This document shows positions 19,097 to 28,319 of a stretch of 64,000 nucleotides of DNA, one piece after another. The DNA is from JARYLZ01 sp964388275. Lineage in GTDB: Bacteria > Bacteroidota > Ignavibacteria > SZUA-365. The DNA is taken from the NCBI GenBank assembly GCA_964388275.1, contig CAYLZD010000020.1, forward strand, positions 11,120 to 75,119, in the 5' to 3' direction. The translations under genes and the position numbers were made by a program. The stretch's first letter is position 1. Each line of letters begins with the position of its first letter. The notes beneath the pieces were generated by a model, which did not search any database, was not told the origin of the DNA, and saw only the letters and a list, made by a program, of their open reading frames with translations.

Positions 19097-19286
19097 ATTG
19101 GACCTCATAACCTGTTGGATATGAATAGACTACCAGCCCTAATGTAAAGTAAAGAATGAAAAAAGTCCAGTAACGGAGAAAAAAAATGTGAACGATTTTG
19201 CATAAGCCTCTTTTTGCGTCTCGGTCGAGCCTGCCGGAAGAGAAGGCAACAGCGGGAAGAGACGGGCTTTTTCGCTAATTTCGCTG

Positions 19287-20174
19287 ATGTATGAAACAGG
19301 CGGCAAATTGAACGGGCTTACGATACAGACCTGCAAACTCTGCGGCAGCCGGAAACTGAAGCGGCGCTGCAGACTCGATCATTACAAGCTGGACCTCCTG
19401 GAATGCACCGAGTGTACCTTCCGTTTTGTGGATTTCTTCAATACCGTTTCGCAGGCGGCGATGGATACAGGGTGGGATTATTCGGCACATGCGGCATCGC
19501 TTGCTGCGAAGTTTTCCTCCTATTGTGACCGTATAGAGCAATTTCTGCCTTTGAAGGGCCGTAGCATACTGGACGTCGGAGCGGGCGGCGGTGATTTTCT
19601 GAACCAGGCACGCTTGCGCGGCGCGCTTGTGAGCGGCTTGGATCTGGATTTGAGCGGCGTCCGCTTTGCGCGCGAAACTTACTGTATCGGGCTGGAGCAG
19701 AACATACTGGAGGAAGCCACGTACGAACCCTCGTCCTTCGATGCGATTTCGCTATGGGAGGTGATGGAACACCTGAACAGACCGCGGGAACTCGTGGCGG
19801 CCGCGGCGGATCTTCTGAAATCCGGCGGCTTTCTCTTTCTGTCCACACCTTCCCGCGACAGCTTGTGGGACAAGGCGGCCTTCGCTCTTTACGATATTTC
19901 TTTCGGTCTTGTGCAATTTCCGTTGTCCTATCGGTATTCCTGGACGCATTTGCAGATCTTCTCGGGCCGGGACATGGCAAGATTGCTGAAAGAGCATGGT
20001 TTCGAGATCGTGTTTCTGGAGAGACGGATGGAGTTTACCTATCCGCTGGAAGATTACCTTCACAGGGTGGGAAACCGGAGGCTTCGAAGAATGCTGGCTC
20101 GGTTGTTCGGATGCTTCGTGAAAGCAGTGCCGGTGCGGAACAAGATGATCGTTTACGCTCGCAAGAAGCCATGA
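19287..20174 (+). CDS. Class I SAM-dependent methyltransferase with N-terminal zinc-ribbon
   Basis: A 295-residue protein. The first 45 residues hold paired cysteines, CKLCGS and CTECTF, a likely zinc ribbon. The methyltransferase core follows, with SAM motif I SILDVGAGGGDFLN at about 91-104, the acidic residue of motif II in VSGLDLDLSG, and SLWEVMEHLNRP. The Methyltransf_23-type core with a cysteine pair in front is common among enzymes of surface polysaccharide, O-antigen or rare sugar modification, but no sugar genes lie next to it. The C-terminal 80 residues contain hydrophobic and basic stretches. It is divergent from the giant cargo gene. Substrate unknown. Confidence 0.8.
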   Translation: MYETGGKLNGLTIQTCKLCGSRKLKRRCRLDHYKLDLLECTECTFRFVDFFNTVSQAAMDTGWDYSAHAASLAAKFSSYCDRIEQFLPLKGRSILDVGAGGGDFLNQARLRGALVSGLDLDLSGVRFARETYCIGLEQNILEEATYEPSSFDAISLWEVMEHLNRPRELVAAAADLLKSGGFLFLSTPSRDSLWDKAAFALYDISFGLVQFPLSYRYSWTHLQIFSGRDMARLLKEHGFEIVFLERRMEFTYPLEDYLHRVGNRRLRRMLARLFGCFVKAVPVRNKMIVYARKKP

Positions 20175-20267
20175 CGGCGATTTTGACCGCCAAGACGCCA
20201 TGACACCAGGATAATTTTTATACTGATACGTTGAGCGTCGTGCAATGGTTGGAGTTGGGAAGGTGGT

Positions 20268-20668
20268 TCAGCGTTGTGAGTCGATGATTCTTTTGATGCC
20301 TGATTTCAAAACGGGGACATTGAAATTGATGAGAAGGCCGAGTCGACAGTCAAGGGCGCGGAGGTATGACATCACCTGAGCGGTGTGAACAGGGAGCAGA
20401 GCGTCACAGGCCTTCAGTTTGACGACCAGAACTCCTGCGATTAGGAAGTCCACTCTGCCGTTGCCGACCTGATGTCCTTTATGGTATATCGGCACGGTTT
20501 GTTGACGTCTGAATGCAATTTTACGAAGTCCCAACCCATGGAAATCGCTTTTTCATAAATCGATTCCAGAAAACCTGGTCCGAGATTTCTGTGCACTTCA
20601 ATCGACGCTCCCACAACTGAATGCGCGAGTCGGTCGATCTCAATATCGGGTTCGGGAAATCCTGACAC
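20268..20668 (-). pseudogene. Frameshifted GxxExxY family gene
   Basis: Two overlapping minus-strand frames together make one GxxExxY protein. The first (20668 to about 20535) has IEVHRNLGPGFLESIYEKAI; the second (about 20534 to 20268) continues with TVPIYHKG, VDFLIAGVLVVKLKA, LPVHTAQVMSYLRA and LGLLINFNVPVLKSGIKR. The frame changes at a GGG run at 20535-20537; restoring one base there gives the family pattern ISM-x-LGLRKIAF. Either the gene is decayed, or it is a sequencing error in a homopolymer. The start would be GTG at 20668. The family is small, of unknown biochemical function, and often found as scattered copies. Confidence 0.8.
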
Positions 20669-20770
20669 GTGTAGCTCAACCAGTTACACGCGTTTTATCA
20701 AGATATGTTCCCGCGTCCGATATCTTTTAAAAAAAATTCCTTGGCGTCATGGCGGTTTTATTTCCACTCT

Positions 20771-22486
20771 CTACTTTGTGCCGAATGCGAACGCCCTGCT
20801 GTACTGTACCCTTGTGTTCGTGCCGCTGTACGATGCCCGGCTGGGATTCGATGCGTCGTACGAATTGAATTGAAATCTCAACTCGAACTGATCAACCTGC
20901 GTCAGACGGTACAGAGCTTGAAGCGTGATCAGATGCTGCGTGTCGGTCTCGCTCTCCGTGGATGCCTGCGTGAGATTCAATGTGTACGACAGCCCGGCGT
21001 TGAGCTTGTTTTCCAGAAAGCCCCGGTTGACGCCCAGCGTGATTCCCCTGATGATGTTCGTCAGGTAGGCCGTGTTCACCTCCGTATACTGCACGGCGCC
21101 CGAAAAACCGATGCCGCTCATCAGCGTGCCCGAATAGTTCAGCATGGCCGTGGTCACGTCATTGTCGCTGAGTTTGCCTGTGAGAATGTTTCTGTCGGCG
21201 TAAGTCTGTTTTGTCACGAACAGCATGAGGAAATGCTGCATGGAACTGCTCATCAGCATGTAGCGCGGCGCCAGGGAGAAGGATTGCGTGACGTTCTCCA
21301 CTCTTGTGGTGTCGTTGAGCTGGAAAGCCGCCGAACTGTTGCTCATGCTGTAATTCGAGAACTGCCCGTCCACGCCGAATTCCGCCGACGGCGCCCAGTT
21401 GACGCTTGCCGAGGAAATCACGCGTTTGGTGGTGTAGCCGCGGTCGTTGTACAGGTTGTCGCTTCTGAAGCCGAGCGATCCTCCCGCGCGGAGCGTCCCT
21501 TCGAAGAGCCGCACCGTGGGGGCTATCGTTATGTCCTCCCTGTCGTTCTGAGTGTAACTGGTTCCGAAGGACTGATATTCCGGTTCCACGCGGGCGTATT
21601 CCAGGCGCAGCGACCAAATTTCGGCGGAATATGTGCCGGCCGCTTTGAAAGCCAGGTTCACACGCGAGGAAACGCGGGTGTCGTAGATACCGGCGTCGAG
21701 AGCGGCGACGTCGGCGTTGGATACCGTCGGTTGTCTCGTGTCCCGGGTAAGGAAGCTGCCAGCGGCCTCGCCTTCGAACGACAGCTTGCCTTCGAGCATA
21801 GCGAAGCGGCCGTTCAGACCGGTCACGAGGTTCTCCTCCGGGAAAACAGTGTAACGGCTGGGTGGCGAGCTGAGCGATGTGGAGTCGTCCCAGCCGCGCA
21901 TCACGTTGATGTCGAGAAAATCCTGCTCGCTTCCGAAACCGATTTTCACGGCGTAACCCATCCGTTTGAACACAGGTTGTATGGCGGCCGCGGAGTCCTC
22001 CTGCACGCTGCGCCGCAGCCGTCCGTACATCGCGGCGGCATGAAACCAGGAAGCCCGCGCCTCGCCGCCCGCTCCGAGGAATACCGCGTCCGACAACGTG
22101 AAGTCTGAAAAGCGCAGGGAGCGGTAACCGGCGTGCAGTGTCACGTTCTTGTAACTCGGACTCACGCCGAACTGGTTGAACGGTTGATTGTACGACCTCT
22201 CGTTGGTCGACAGCACGAAGCTGAAAGGCAGCGCGATACCGTAGAGAGTGAGCGTCGGATTGAAATAAACACGGGCCGTGTTCACCGGCCGCTGAGTCTG
22301 CATGCCCGGTATCGAGTAGTTCTCCGCCGAAGTCACGAGCGAGCCCGTGAGCGTGATCGGGCGTAACTCCGGATTGGAGAGATCCTGCGAGCGCGCGGGC
22401 AGGACCGCCGCGGACAATATGATTGCCGCGGCGACGGAGCGCACGATGCCGGCGCAATTGCGGGCGGACGGATGCACAGCTTTCAT
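20771..22486 (-). CDS. Predicted outer-membrane beta-barrel protein, 571 aa
   Basis: A secreted protein with a signal peptide (VRSVAAAIILSAAVLPARSQ, ending near residue 35) followed by many amphipathic beta strands, such as VYFNPTLTLYGIALPFSFVL, TLHAGYRSLRFSDFTL and AMLNYSGTLMSGIGFSGAVQ. The even spacing of aromatic residues and short turns suggests a barrel of 20 or more strands. No known family is recognised. The start at 22486 was chosen because the signal peptide then sits at the N-terminus; an upstream in-frame extension to 22681 would put 65 unlikely residues before it. It is divergent from the histidine kinase gene. Confidence 0.65.
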   Translation of the reverse strand: MKAVHPSARNCAGIVRSVAAAIILSAAVLPARSQDLSNPELRPITLTGSLVTSAENYSIPGMQTQRPVNTARVYFNPTLTLYGIALPFSFVLSTNERSYNQPFNQFGVSPSYKNVTLHAGYRSLRFSDFTLSDAVFLGAGGEARASWFHAAAMYGRLRRSVQEDSAAAIQPVFKRMGYAVKIGFGSEQDFLDINVMRGWDDSTSLSSPPSRYTVFPEENLVTGLNGRFAMLEGKLSFEGEAAGSFLTRDTRQPTVSNADVAALDAGIYDTRVSSRVNLAFKAAGTYSAEIWSLRLEYARVEPEYQSFGTSYTQNDREDITIAPTVRLFEGTLRAGGSLGFRSDNLYNDRGYTTKRVISSASVNWAPSAEFGVDGQFSNYSMSNSSAAFQLNDTTRVENVTQSFSLAPRYMLMSSSMQHFLMLFVTKQTYADRNILTGKLSDNDVTTAMLNYSGTLMSGIGFSGAVQYTEVNTAYLTNIIRGITLGVNRGFLENKLNAGLSYTLNLTQASTESETDTQHLITLQALYRLTQVDQFELRFQFNSYDASNPSRASYSGTNTRVQYSRAFAFGTK

Positions 22487-22805
22487 AGCGGGGCTGGTTG
22501 AGTTTGCTTTGCTTGCCAGGAAATGCGGCGGAATAATGCGCATTTTGCCGATGAAAATCAAACGTGTATTCCCGTCAGTGTTTTTCTTGCGCGAGTCTCG
22601 CTGAAAGCTCAGGACCATCAACTCCAATTTCCATATTTGGCTCATAATACATATATTTCTCTGTTGATTCATCCAGTCCAACGTGAATCATACATTATAC
22701 ACGACTACAGGGGGAAGAAAAGGACTTTCGTTTCGGATTGCCGGGTAAGGATATTCGCGGTCGGTGATGCGAGTCTTTCAATCGGAGGCGGGGAAGCATT
22801 GAGGT
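22487..22805 (+). other. A/T-rich divergent intergenic region
   Basis: 319 bases between the barrel gene and the histidine kinase gene. The middle (22620-22710) is strongly A/T-rich, as expected for divergent promoters, but no site matches TTG-N20-TAnnTTTG well. No RNA gene or reading frame with family resemblance was seen. Confidence 0.5.
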
Positions 22806-25262
22806 ATGGCTGAGGAAGAGCGCTCGAATATGGCGTCCAAAGATGCATCGGACAAGTGTGTTGAAGGCGTGGACGTCCCCAGCAGGATGGAAGATGCAGG
22901 CGCCGGGCATGTGCGCGCCACCGGGATCGCGCCTGCCGGGCAGTTCAGCATACAGGGCAATGGCGTTTCAATGGAACGTAGGCGGTTCGAATTGCCTCCG
23001 GACGTCGATCCGTTGAGTATTTGCGGCTGCATCGCCGACGCTATGCCGACGGGCGTTGCCGTTATCGGCAGGGACCGGAAATTCGCATTCGTCAATTCCG
23101 CCGCGGCGGAATTAGCAAACTCAACCCCTGAGCGGCTGTATGGAACTCCCGTGGCGAACGGACTGGGGATACCCGGCTCTTTCGCCGCGCTCGTCGAAGA
23201 GGCCGCCGAGACGGCTTTGTATCGGGGCGCGCGCGCCAAATTTCTATTCGACGATCCGGATTCGCCGGAACGGCGGGTCTTCGATTGCGATGTTCTGCCG
23301 GTCGGCATCGATTGCGGCATGCCTTTGTATGCGCTGCTGGTTATTAACGATGTTACAGGAGACGCTGAAACCAGGGAAGCTTTGAAAATACAGAGGGATC
23401 TTGCCGCCGCTCTTTGCGGATTATCGGATGCGCCCGATGTGTACGAGGTGATTTTCGATGCATTCCTCGGCGTCCAGGGCATCGAAGGTGCAGGACTGTA
23501 CCTGCTCCGTGAAACGGACGGCGCCGCCTTTCTTACCGCCCACAGGGGGATGTCTCGGCGTTTCGTAGACGCTGTTGACTTCATGTCCCCGGACTCGGCG
23601 CCCATACAGTTGTTGAGCACAGGCAAGGCGCTCTATTTCGGTGTCGATGACGCCATCCCGGAGCTGAAGGAATTGTACAGGAACGAGAAACTCCGGTTCA
23701 TTGCGGTAGTGCCGATTATCGACCGTAAATGTCTCATCGGCTGCCTGAATCTCGCTTCGAGATCCGTTGCGGATTTCAAACCGGCATTCAGATCGATTAT
23801 CGAGTCCGCCGCGGCCCAGATCGGCTCGACTCTCGCTCGCATCGGCGCGACCGGCATGCTGCGGCGGAGCGAGGCCCGCTACAGGGGCATTGTCGATTCC
23901 GCCGTGGAGCTGATTGTGCGGATCAACGCGGAAGGGCGAATCACTTTCGTCAACGAGGCGTTCTGCGAAACCTTCGGTTCAACTTTCGGACGCTTGTTCG
24001 GAACCCGAGCTTTGATGCATCTGGCCGTTGAGGGAGAATGGAGGACGATTCTCGATAAACTCACTCATCCTCCCCGCCGCTGCAGCTTCACCGGATATGC
24101 ATCGACGTCCGCAGGGCGCCGGTGGTTTCGATGGGAGGCTGTCGGGATCGCGGGACCCGGAGACCGTGTGACCGAGTACCAGGCGGCCGGGCGCGATATC
24201 ACCGAAGACAGGATCGCGGCCGAGAGACAGCAAGTGTTTCAGCTGGCGTTGCAAAGCTCATCGGACATCGTGATGCTGTTGGATCCCGGCTTCAGGATCA
24301 CCTTCCTGAACAGAGCTTGCGCCGCCGCGCTGGATATTCCGGAGAACAGCGCGCCCGGGTTAGGACTGGCACGCCTGCTGGAGGATTTCCATGCCCGGTT
24401 TCCGGCTGAAATGCCCGGCGCCGCGGATGCGGGAGGCTGGTCCGGCATAATCGACGGCTACCGCCGCGACCGAAGGCGGCTGCATCTGCGCGCGGCCGTA
24501 TCGGCCGTCAGAAACGAAAATGACACCGTCTCCGGCTACCTGCTCGTCGGCCGCGACATAACCGACGAAGTGCTCGCTGCCGAAAAAGAGCAGGACAATC
24601 GCCTCTTTGCGGCGGTCGGACGCGTGTCGTCGATGATCGCTCACGATCTGAAGACGCCCCTGACATCGATCACTCTCAATGTTGACATGATGGCCGACGA
24701 ACTGGGCGATCGGCCTGAATACGAGAAATCTTTCGGCATAATCAAATCGGAACTGCTCCGGTTGCAGAAGATTGTCCGCCGAGGGCTCACGCTCAACGAA
24801 GCCGCGCAGATCTCGCGTGAACCCGTGCCGCTGCGCCAGCTTGTCGAGTGTGAAATCCATGCCCTGCGCTCGAAAGCCGGGCGGAAGGGGATCGCCCTTC
24901 ACAATCGCCTGCCGGACGTTCGGGTCACCGGGGACCGGGAATTGCTCGTGTCCGTCTTCCGGAACCTGCTGGACAACGGTATCGAGGCGATCGAGCGTAA
25001 TGGGACTGTGGTCGTGACGGGGCGGTATGCAAACGGGACGGGCATGATCGAGTGCTTCGTGACCGACAGCGGTTGCGGAATATCGGATGCTTCAAACCTG
25101 TTTCGTCCTTTCAGGACGACCAAGGAAGGCGGGTCGGGACTTGGACTTGCCACCGCGCACAAAGTCTGCGAGCTGCACGGCGGCGGGCTCGCTCTGCAGA
25201 GTTCCAGGCCGGGACTCACGGTTTTCCGGGTCACGCTGCCTCTCGCGGAGGACGAAAAATGA
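22806..25262 (+). CDS. Cytosolic PAS-GAF-PAS-PAS sensor histidine kinase (NtrB-like)
   Basis: An 818-residue kinase without any evident membrane segment. Domains in order: PAS at about 70-190 (GVAVIGRDRKFAFVNSAA), GAF at 195-345, PAS at 355-470 (ELIVRINAEGRITFVNEAF) ending in a GRDITED linker, PAS at 475-590 ending in GRDITDE, HisKA at 600-665 with phospho-acceptor H613 in SMIAHDLKTPLTS, and HATPase_c at 680-815 with N720, DSGCG at 754-758 and GSGLGL at 776-781. Its last codon overlaps the start of an NtrC-type regulator by four bases, so the two form a two-component pair acting through sigma-54 promoters. With four sensor modules and no transmembrane part it should read an internal cue such as a ligand or redox state. 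Confidence 0.93.
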   Translation: MAEEERSNMASKDASDKCVEGVDVPSRMEDAGAGHVRATGIAPAGQFSIQGNGVSMERRRFELPPDVDPLSICGCIADAMPTGVAVIGRDRKFAFVNSAAAELANSTPERLYGTPVANGLGIPGSFAALVEEAAETALYRGARAKFLFDDPDSPERRVFDCDVLPVGIDCGMPLYALLVINDVTGDAETREALKIQRDLAAALCGLSDAPDVYEVIFDAFLGVQGIEGAGLYLLRETDGAAFLTAHRGMSRRFVDAVDFMSPDSAPIQLLSTGKALYFGVDDAIPELKELYRNEKLRFIAVVPIIDRKCLIGCLNLASRSVADFKPAFRSIIESAAAQIGSTLARIGATGMLRRSEARYRGIVDSAVELIVRINAEGRITFVNEAFCETFGSTFGRLFGTRALMHLAVEGEWRTILDKLTHPPRRCSFTGYASTSAGRRWFRWEAVGIAGPGDRVTEYQAAGRDITEDRIAAERQQVFQLALQSSSDIVMLLDPGFRITFLNRACAAALDIPENSAPGLGLARLLEDFHARFPAEMPGAADAGGWSGIIDGYRRDRRRLHLRAAVSAVRNENDTVSGYLLVGRDITDEVLAAEKEQDNRLFAAVGRVSSMIAHDLKTPLTSITLNVDMMADELGDRPEYEKSFGIIKSELLRLQKIVRRGLTLNEAAQISREPVPLRQLVECEIHALRSKAGRKGIALHNRLPDVRVTGDRELLVSVFRNLLDNGIEAIERNGTVVVTGRYANGTGMIECFVTDSGCGISDASNLFRPFRTTKEGGSGLGLATAHKVCELHGGGLALQSSRPGLTVFRVTLPLAEDEK

Positions 25263-26620
25263 TGCTCGGACGCCTGCTGGTGGTCGACGATGAAGCGTCG
25301 ATACGCGAGTCGCTCGTCTTGTATTTCGAGCGCCTTGGCCTCGAAGTGAAACCGGCCGCCGGCGCGGAACAGGCGCTTTCGGCGCTCGATTCCTGGCCGC
25401 CCGATCTGATCATCGCCGACATCTGCATGCCGGGCATGTCAGGCCTGGAAATGCTTGACCGGATTCACGAACGGATTCCGGGCCTTCCGGTGATCATGAT
25501 GACCGCCTACGATGAAATGGAGAACGCAATTCAATCCATTCAGAGAGGCGCCTACGAATACGTCGAGAAACCCCTGGACACGGAGCGACTGCGTGATATC
25601 GTCGAGGCGGCCCTGCAGAGCCGCTGCCTCGGAATAAAAGTAGACAGCGTTGCGGTTCTCGCACAGACCCCGCCCAGCCCTCGGCGCACGGCGCGGCTCA
25701 TCGGCCAGACCCGGCCGATGAAGCAGATCTTCAAGCAGATTGGACAGGTTTCCAATACCCGTGTGACGGTATTGCTGCAGGGCGGGAGCGGCACTGGAAA
25801 GGAACTGATCGCCAGGGTCATACACGAAGCGGGCGTGACTCTCGATCATCCGTTCATCGCCGTCAACTGCGCTGTTCTGAGCGAGGGGTTGCTGGAGAGC
25901 GAGTTGTTCGGGCATGTGCGCGGCGCTTTCACGGGCGCCATCCGCGACAAGCGAGGCAAATTCGCTCTCGCGAGGGAGGGCACGATTTTCCTCGACGAGA
26001 TAGCCGACATCTCTCCCGCGTTCCAGATGAAACTGTTGAGGGTGTTGCAGGAACGCGAATACGAACAGGTAGGGGGCGAGCGGACTTTTCCCATGCAGGC
26101 CCGCGTAATCGCTGCCTCGAACAGGGATCTCGAACGGCTGACCGCGGAGGGGATTTTCCGCGAGGATCTGTACTACCGGCTCAGCGTATTCCGCATCGAC
26201 GTGCCTCCGCTGCGCGACAGGCGCGACGACATACCGGCTCTCGTGCTGCATTTCCTGCAGAAAATAAATGCGGAAGTGCACAAGAATGTCAGAACTATTC
26301 CATACAAGACCATGGAATTGCTGCAAGCATACGACTGGCCGGGCAATGTTCGCGAACTCGAAAACACGCTGATGCAGGCCGTCATCCGGGCCAAAAGCGA
26401 GGTCCTAGAACCGCAGGACATCACGCCGCACCGCCTGCCTCATCCCGCCGATGCGCCGGAAGTCCCGGACGTCATGCCGAGTCTCAGGGAACTGGAGCAA
26501 CAACATATTCTTCGCGTGCTCGAACACACTGGATGGAACAGGCAAAAGACGTGTTCCATACTCGGCATATCGAAACCCACTCTCAACAGGAAGATCGGCG
26601 AGTACGGGCTCAAGAGGTGA
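25259..26620 (+). CDS. NtrC-type sigma-54-dependent response regulator
   Basis: A 453-residue regulator: receiver domain at 5-120 with phospho-acceptor D54 (IIADICMPGMSG) and K104; AAA+ activator domain at about 145-380 with Walker A GGSGTGKE at 175-182, the sigma-54 contact GAFTGA at 222-227 and Walker B TIFLDEIAD at 242-250; and a Fis-type helix-turn-helix at the end (TCSILGISKPTLNRKI). It opens promoters bound by sigma-54 holoenzyme after phosphorylation by the adjacent kinase. The start at 25259 overlaps the kinase stop by four bases; a longer reading frame from 25052 lies entirely inside the kinase. Target genes are not evident; no clear TGGCAC-N5-TTGC site was found in neighbouring gaps. 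Confidence 0.95.
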   Translation: MMLGRLLVVDDEASIRESLVLYFERLGLEVKPAAGAEQALSALDSWPPDLIIADICMPGMSGLEMLDRIHERIPGLPVIMMTAYDEMENAIQSIQRGAYEYVEKPLDTERLRDIVEAALQSRCLGIKVDSVAVLAQTPPSPRRTARLIGQTRPMKQIFKQIGQVSNTRVTVLLQGGSGTGKELIARVIHEAGVTLDHPFIAVNCAVLSEGLLESELFGHVRGAFTGAIRDKRGKFALAREGTIFLDEIADISPAFQMKLLRVLQEREYEQVGGERTFPMQARVIAASNRDLERLTAEGIFREDLYYRLSVFRIDVPPLRDRRDDIPALVLHFLQKINAEVHKNVRTIPYKTMELLQAYDWPGNVRELENTLMQAVIRAKSEVLEPQDITPHRLPHPADAPEVPDVMPSLRELEQQHILRVLEHTGWNRQKTCSILGISKPTLNRKIGEYGLKR

Positions 26621-26645
26621 GGGGATTGGGGATTGCGGATTGGGA
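26621..26645 (+). repeat. Short tandem GGGGATTG-type repeat
   Basis: Directly after the regulator stop, three near-copies follow each other: GGGGATTG, GGGATTG and CGGATTG. Such runs occur as dispersed microsatellite-like elements between genes in many bacterial genomes. The rest of the 222-base gap to 26842 shows no gene. Confidence 0.55.
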
Positions 26646-26842
26646 GCTGTAGGTCCGGATTTGTCGGGTATACTCCGTTGATTGAGTTCGTCAGGCGTCT
26701 TACGCGCTTGTGATTGGGGCGTTTTTCGCATAGATTCTGTCTTCGCACAGATATGCGGATGATCCGGCCGCAAGGTACCGCGGTGAGGAACGCCGTGGCC
26801 ATGTTCGAGTCATCGAATTCTCACAATTGATTGGAGGCGGAA

Positions 26843-28273
26843 ATGATTATCCGAATTCGGGAGCGTTCCAAGTCGCTCATGGCTGCGTTTCTCGCGGGTC
26901 TGCTGCCGCTGTTTGCAGCGGCCCAGGACTGGCCGATGACCGGTGGAAATTCGATGAGAACCGGTTGGGCAGGCAATAATGCCGGCATCGCGCCTCCGCT
27001 TGTCGCCGGAGCTCAGGTTGCCGTTCCGGTGGATGGATGCGAGCAGTTCATCATAACGGGTGGAATCCTTTATGCCGCGGCAGGCGGCGAGCCGAATGTC
27101 CTGAATGCCGTTGACCTTTCGAGCGGAACCGTTCGCTGGTCGTTCAGAGTGCCAGGCTCCCGAGCCGCCAACGGCAAAGTGCCGGCAGCGGGCGCCGGGA
27201 TAGTGCTCATCGGAGGGCAGCATTCCGACAGCTTGTTCGCCCTGCGTCCGGCGGACGGTACGCTGATGTGGAGCAAGTTCGTGGGACCGTCCTATGCGCG
27301 CAACGCGATCATCGACGCCGGTAGAGCCTTCATCGTCGCCGACAGCGCGTACTGCATGGATGCGCCATCGGGGGAAAGCGTCTGGACATATCCGTTCGAC
27401 CGTCCAACGACCCCTGCTGTGGACGCGGAAAATGTTTATCTGTGCGGCGGCGGCATCCTGCATGCGCTGAACAGGCTGACCGGCATAGAGCGCTGGAGAG
27501 CGCGTGTTACAGCCCAGTCATACGGTTCCGTGGCTGTGTCGGGCGATCTGGTTCTCGCCGCAGGGCGCGACACGGTTTATGCCGTGAAGAAGGCGGACGG
27601 CGACGTGGTATGGAGGGCGCCGCTGCTCGGAATAGCATCCGAACTCGCCGCCGGCGCTCTTGCCGTCTCCGACGACGCCGTCTGCGTCGCGTTCTGGAAT
27701 GATCCGCTTGACCGCGGCGGAGTCGCCTGCTTCGAGAGAAGCGACGGCAGTCCGCGCTGGCGGCATACTTTCCTTACGCCGGGCGCCATGACTCCGACGA
27801 TTGTGGACGGCGTCGCCTATTTCGTGAACTGGACGGAGCGATTGCTCGTCGGCATAAACATGGTCAACGGCGGATTGGTTTTTCAAGGGACCGGCGTGTC
27901 CGCCATGTATCAACCGGTCGTGGCCGACAGCGCGCTGTGGGTGAGCACCGGAACGGGAGTCATTCCTTTTCGTTCGATCGGTTCGGGCGCCGGCGGTTTC
28001 GGTCCGGACGACATCCGGCTGTCCGCCTTCCCGAATCCTTCGACGTCGGAATTCGCCATCCGAGCCGAATCCCGGGGTGAGAAAAAAGCGTTTCTGGAAA
28101 TCGTCGATCCGCTCGGACGCCGGGTCGCGCTGCTCGCGGACGCCTCTTTGACCGCGGGCGGCGGTGAATACCGGTGGAATCCCGCGGAAGCGGGTTTGTC
28201 CGCCGGTCTCTACATGCTCGTCCTGCGCGGCGCCCGTGAAACGAGGGCCGTCCGGTTGTTGTACCTCAAGTAA
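26843..28273 (+). CDS. Secreted PQQ-like beta-propeller protein with T9SS-type C-terminus
   Basis: A 476-residue protein. The signal peptide ends near LPLFAAAQ, followed by DWPMTGGNSMRTGW, the usual opening of PQQ-like propellers. Blades repeat the pattern of a hydrophobic strand, AxD-x-S/T-G and a W, for example NAVDLSSGTVRWSF, FALRPADGTLMWSK and HALNRLTGIERWRA. The last 80 residues (LSAFPNPSTSEFAI, DPLGRRVALL, LSAGLYMLVLRG) form a T9SS type A sorting domain. Propellers of this kind without cofactor ligands are usually structural or carbohydrate-binding. ATG 26843 has GGAGG five bases upstream; a TTG at 26831 lies before that site and is rejected. It follows the two-component pair and could be under its control, but this is unproven. 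Confidence 0.85.
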   Translation: MIIRIRERSKSLMAAFLAGLLPLFAAAQDWPMTGGNSMRTGWAGNNAGIAPPLVAGAQVAVPVDGCEQFIITGGILYAAAGGEPNVLNAVDLSSGTVRWSFRVPGSRAANGKVPAAGAGIVLIGGQHSDSLFALRPADGTLMWSKFVGPSYARNAIIDAGRAFIVADSAYCMDAPSGESVWTYPFDRPTTPAVDAENVYLCGGGILHALNRLTGIERWRARVTAQSYGSVAVSGDLVLAAGRDTVYAVKKADGDVVWRAPLLGIASELAAGALAVSDDAVCVAFWNDPLDRGGVACFERSDGSPRWRHTFLTPGAMTPTIVDGVAYFVNWTERLLVGINMVNGGLVFQGTGVSAMYQPVVADSALWVSTGTGVIPFRSIGSGAGGFGPDDIRLSAFPNPSTSEFAIRAESRGEKKAFLEIVDPLGRRVALLADASLTAGGGEYRWNPAEAGLSAGLYMLVLRGARETRAVRLLYLK

Positions 28274-28319
28274 ACCCGGAATGCGGGGCCGGGAGCGCCG
28301 CGCCGGCTGAGGCGCGTGC

